Origin: CAYWXV01 sp964462535
GTDB lineage: Bacteria > Bacteroidota > Ignavibacteria > OLB7
Direction of reading: 5' to 3'
Assembly: GCA_964462535.1 (NCBI GenBank)
Contig: CAYWXV010000094.1
Coordinates: 1 to 7,790, forward strand
Length of the DNA stretch: 7,790 nucleotides
The notes beneath the pieces were generated by a model. The model saw only the letters and a list, made by a program, of their open reading frames with translations. It was not told where the DNA came from and made no database searches. Shown piece by piece: positions 7,280-7,790 of the stretch. The stretch's first letter is position 1; the number at the start of each line of letters is the position of its first letter. A program made the position numbers and the translations under genes.

Positions 7280-7713
7280 AGTGGAACGCAGGACGTCATG
7301 GTGTCGCACGACCTTGGGGTTCCTGACGGCACTAAAGATCACGCCCCTCTTGTGAGTGTGCTGGTGATTCCACGCTTTTGGGATCATTGCTGCTGTTCGT
7401 CGTTCGGGCCGCGGACGGATGCTCCGGCTTCACGCGCTCGCTTCGCGACTTCCGCCGATTGATTGAGTGTCCCACAATTCGGTTCGGCACGAATTTGTCT
7501 TGTCCCCAAGCCGACCCAGTTCAAGCATGAGTCGGCGGCACCCTCCCCGGTCCGGGAAACTCCGACCGCTCTGCGGGCGGAGACGTGCCGACCGATTTCC
7601 GCAGGTTGCACCTCGACCGTTCGTCTGCCGAATCTCAATGACCCGCCTCACGCATGTCACGCGGATCCCCAGGTATCATCGTGGCCTCTACCGTCCGGCA
7701 ATTGTCCTCCGGG
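7280..7713 (+). other. Intergenic region with short inverted repeats, no convincing gene
   Basis: This spacer lies between members 2 and 3. GTGGAA at 7281-7286 and TTCCAC at 7368-7373 could pair around an 81-base interval; no poly-T terminator follows. Several compact inverted repeats crowd 7474-7576. A TTGTCC at 7702-7707 lies 18 bases before TAATTC (7726-7731), a weak candidate promoter pair for member 3. Open frames on the minus strand (for example 7384-7638) have no recognisable motifs. No tRNA, CRISPR or mobile element is seen. Confidence 0.5.
7474..7576. repeat. Cluster of four short inverted repeats
   Basis: AATTCG/CGAATT (7476-7481 and 7490-7495) extends to ACA/TGT with one bulged base. 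GCCGAC/GTCGGC is at 7510-7515 and 7531-7536, CCCGG/CCGGG at 7546-7550 and 7552-7556 around a single T, and CCGC/GCGG at 7566-7569 and 7573-7576. They could be operator sites or a folded leader of the third member. Short inverted repeats are common by chance in such DNA, so this is weak. Confidence 0.3.
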
Positions 7714-7737
7714 ACTCCCCACTCGTAATTCCCTCAC
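7714..7737 (+). promoter_or_regulatory. Conserved pyrimidine-rich leader before member 3
   Basis: ACTCCCCA (7714-7721) and AATTCC (7727-7732) precede ATG 7738 and match the leader of member 2 (8 of 8 and 6 of 6 bases at the same internal spacing, with one base fewer before the start codon). The TAA at 7726-7728 is in frame with the ATG and closes it upstream. No Shine-Dalgarno is visible. Confidence 0.4.
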
Positions 7738-7790
7738 ATGCCTGAACTCCGCGTCTTCGTTTCCTCCACCTTCCGCGATCTCCAGGAAGA
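7738..7790 (+). CDS. Start of a third DUF4062 family gene, cut by window edge (member 3)
   Basis: Seventeen complete codons and two further bases are visible, encoding MPELRVFVSSTFRDLQE. This matches the start of member 2 (V/MNELRVFISSTFRDLQE), including a 15-base identical stretch from GAA to TTC. It is the signature first strand and helix of DUF4062. The ATG is well supported because a TAA stands four codons upstream in the same frame. Downstream domains cannot be seen; NACHT and TPRs are expected from the array but not shown. Confidence 0.85.
   Translation, partial: MPELRVFVSSTFRDLQE

Noticed and set aside
7281..7373. Terminator after member 2 from GTGGAA/TTCCAC pairing
   Set aside because: The arms are only 6 bases long and 81 bases apart, and only four T residues (7376-7379) follow, so it is not a convincing intrinsic terminator.
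7384..7638. 84-codon minus-strand open frame in the second spacer
   Set aside because: Its hydrophilic end (AREAGASVRGPNDEQQQ) looks mildly protein-like, but no family is recognisable and the overlapping frame at 7430-7660 is equally long.

Overview
The window comes from a bacterium of moderately high G+C content (roughly 60% by eye, with a strong G/C preference at third codon positions). Nothing in it, such as an rRNA, tRNA or housekeeping gene, fixes the taxon. Large multi-copy STAND-type NTPase genes of this kind are typical of big-genome, often social or complex bacteria, but that is only a hint.

The whole window is part of a tandem, same-strand array of one gene family with the architecture DUF4062 (N-terminal), NACHT-type P-loop NTPase, winged-helix-like linker, 40-residue tetratricopeptide repeats, and a conserved C-terminal cap. 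Four coding sequences belong to three array members. (1) Bases 1-1608 are the DUF4062-NACHT half of the first member, missing about 27 N-terminal residues off the left edge. (2) Bases 1612-3309 are its TPR half as a separate gene in the same frame, separated by one in-frame TAG and with its own Shine-Dalgarno sequence and GTG start. (3) Bases 3638-7279 are the complete second member, a single 1213-residue protein that fuses everything the first member keeps in two pieces. (4) From 7738 to the right edge is the beginning of a third member, whose first 17 codons match the start of the second.

Members are separated by 328 and 458 bases without a convincing gene. Just before the second and third starts lies a shared pyrimidine-rich leader (ACTCCCCA, then AATTCC, then the start codon) with no Shine-Dalgarno sequence. 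This suggests common, perhaps leaderless, expression.

By analogy with other STAND proteins, the TPR arm would sense a ligand, the NACHT module would switch or oligomerise, and the N-terminal DUF4062 domain would be the output. The conserved front halves and variable repeat arms (seven 40-residue units in one member, ten in the next) fit a family of paralogous receptors, possibly in defence or other biological conflict. That role is inference: no known antiphage system is recognised here by name. The split and fused versions standing side by side, the NQ in place of the usual DE in the Walker B region, and the regular cysteine ladder in the second repeat array are the most notable points.
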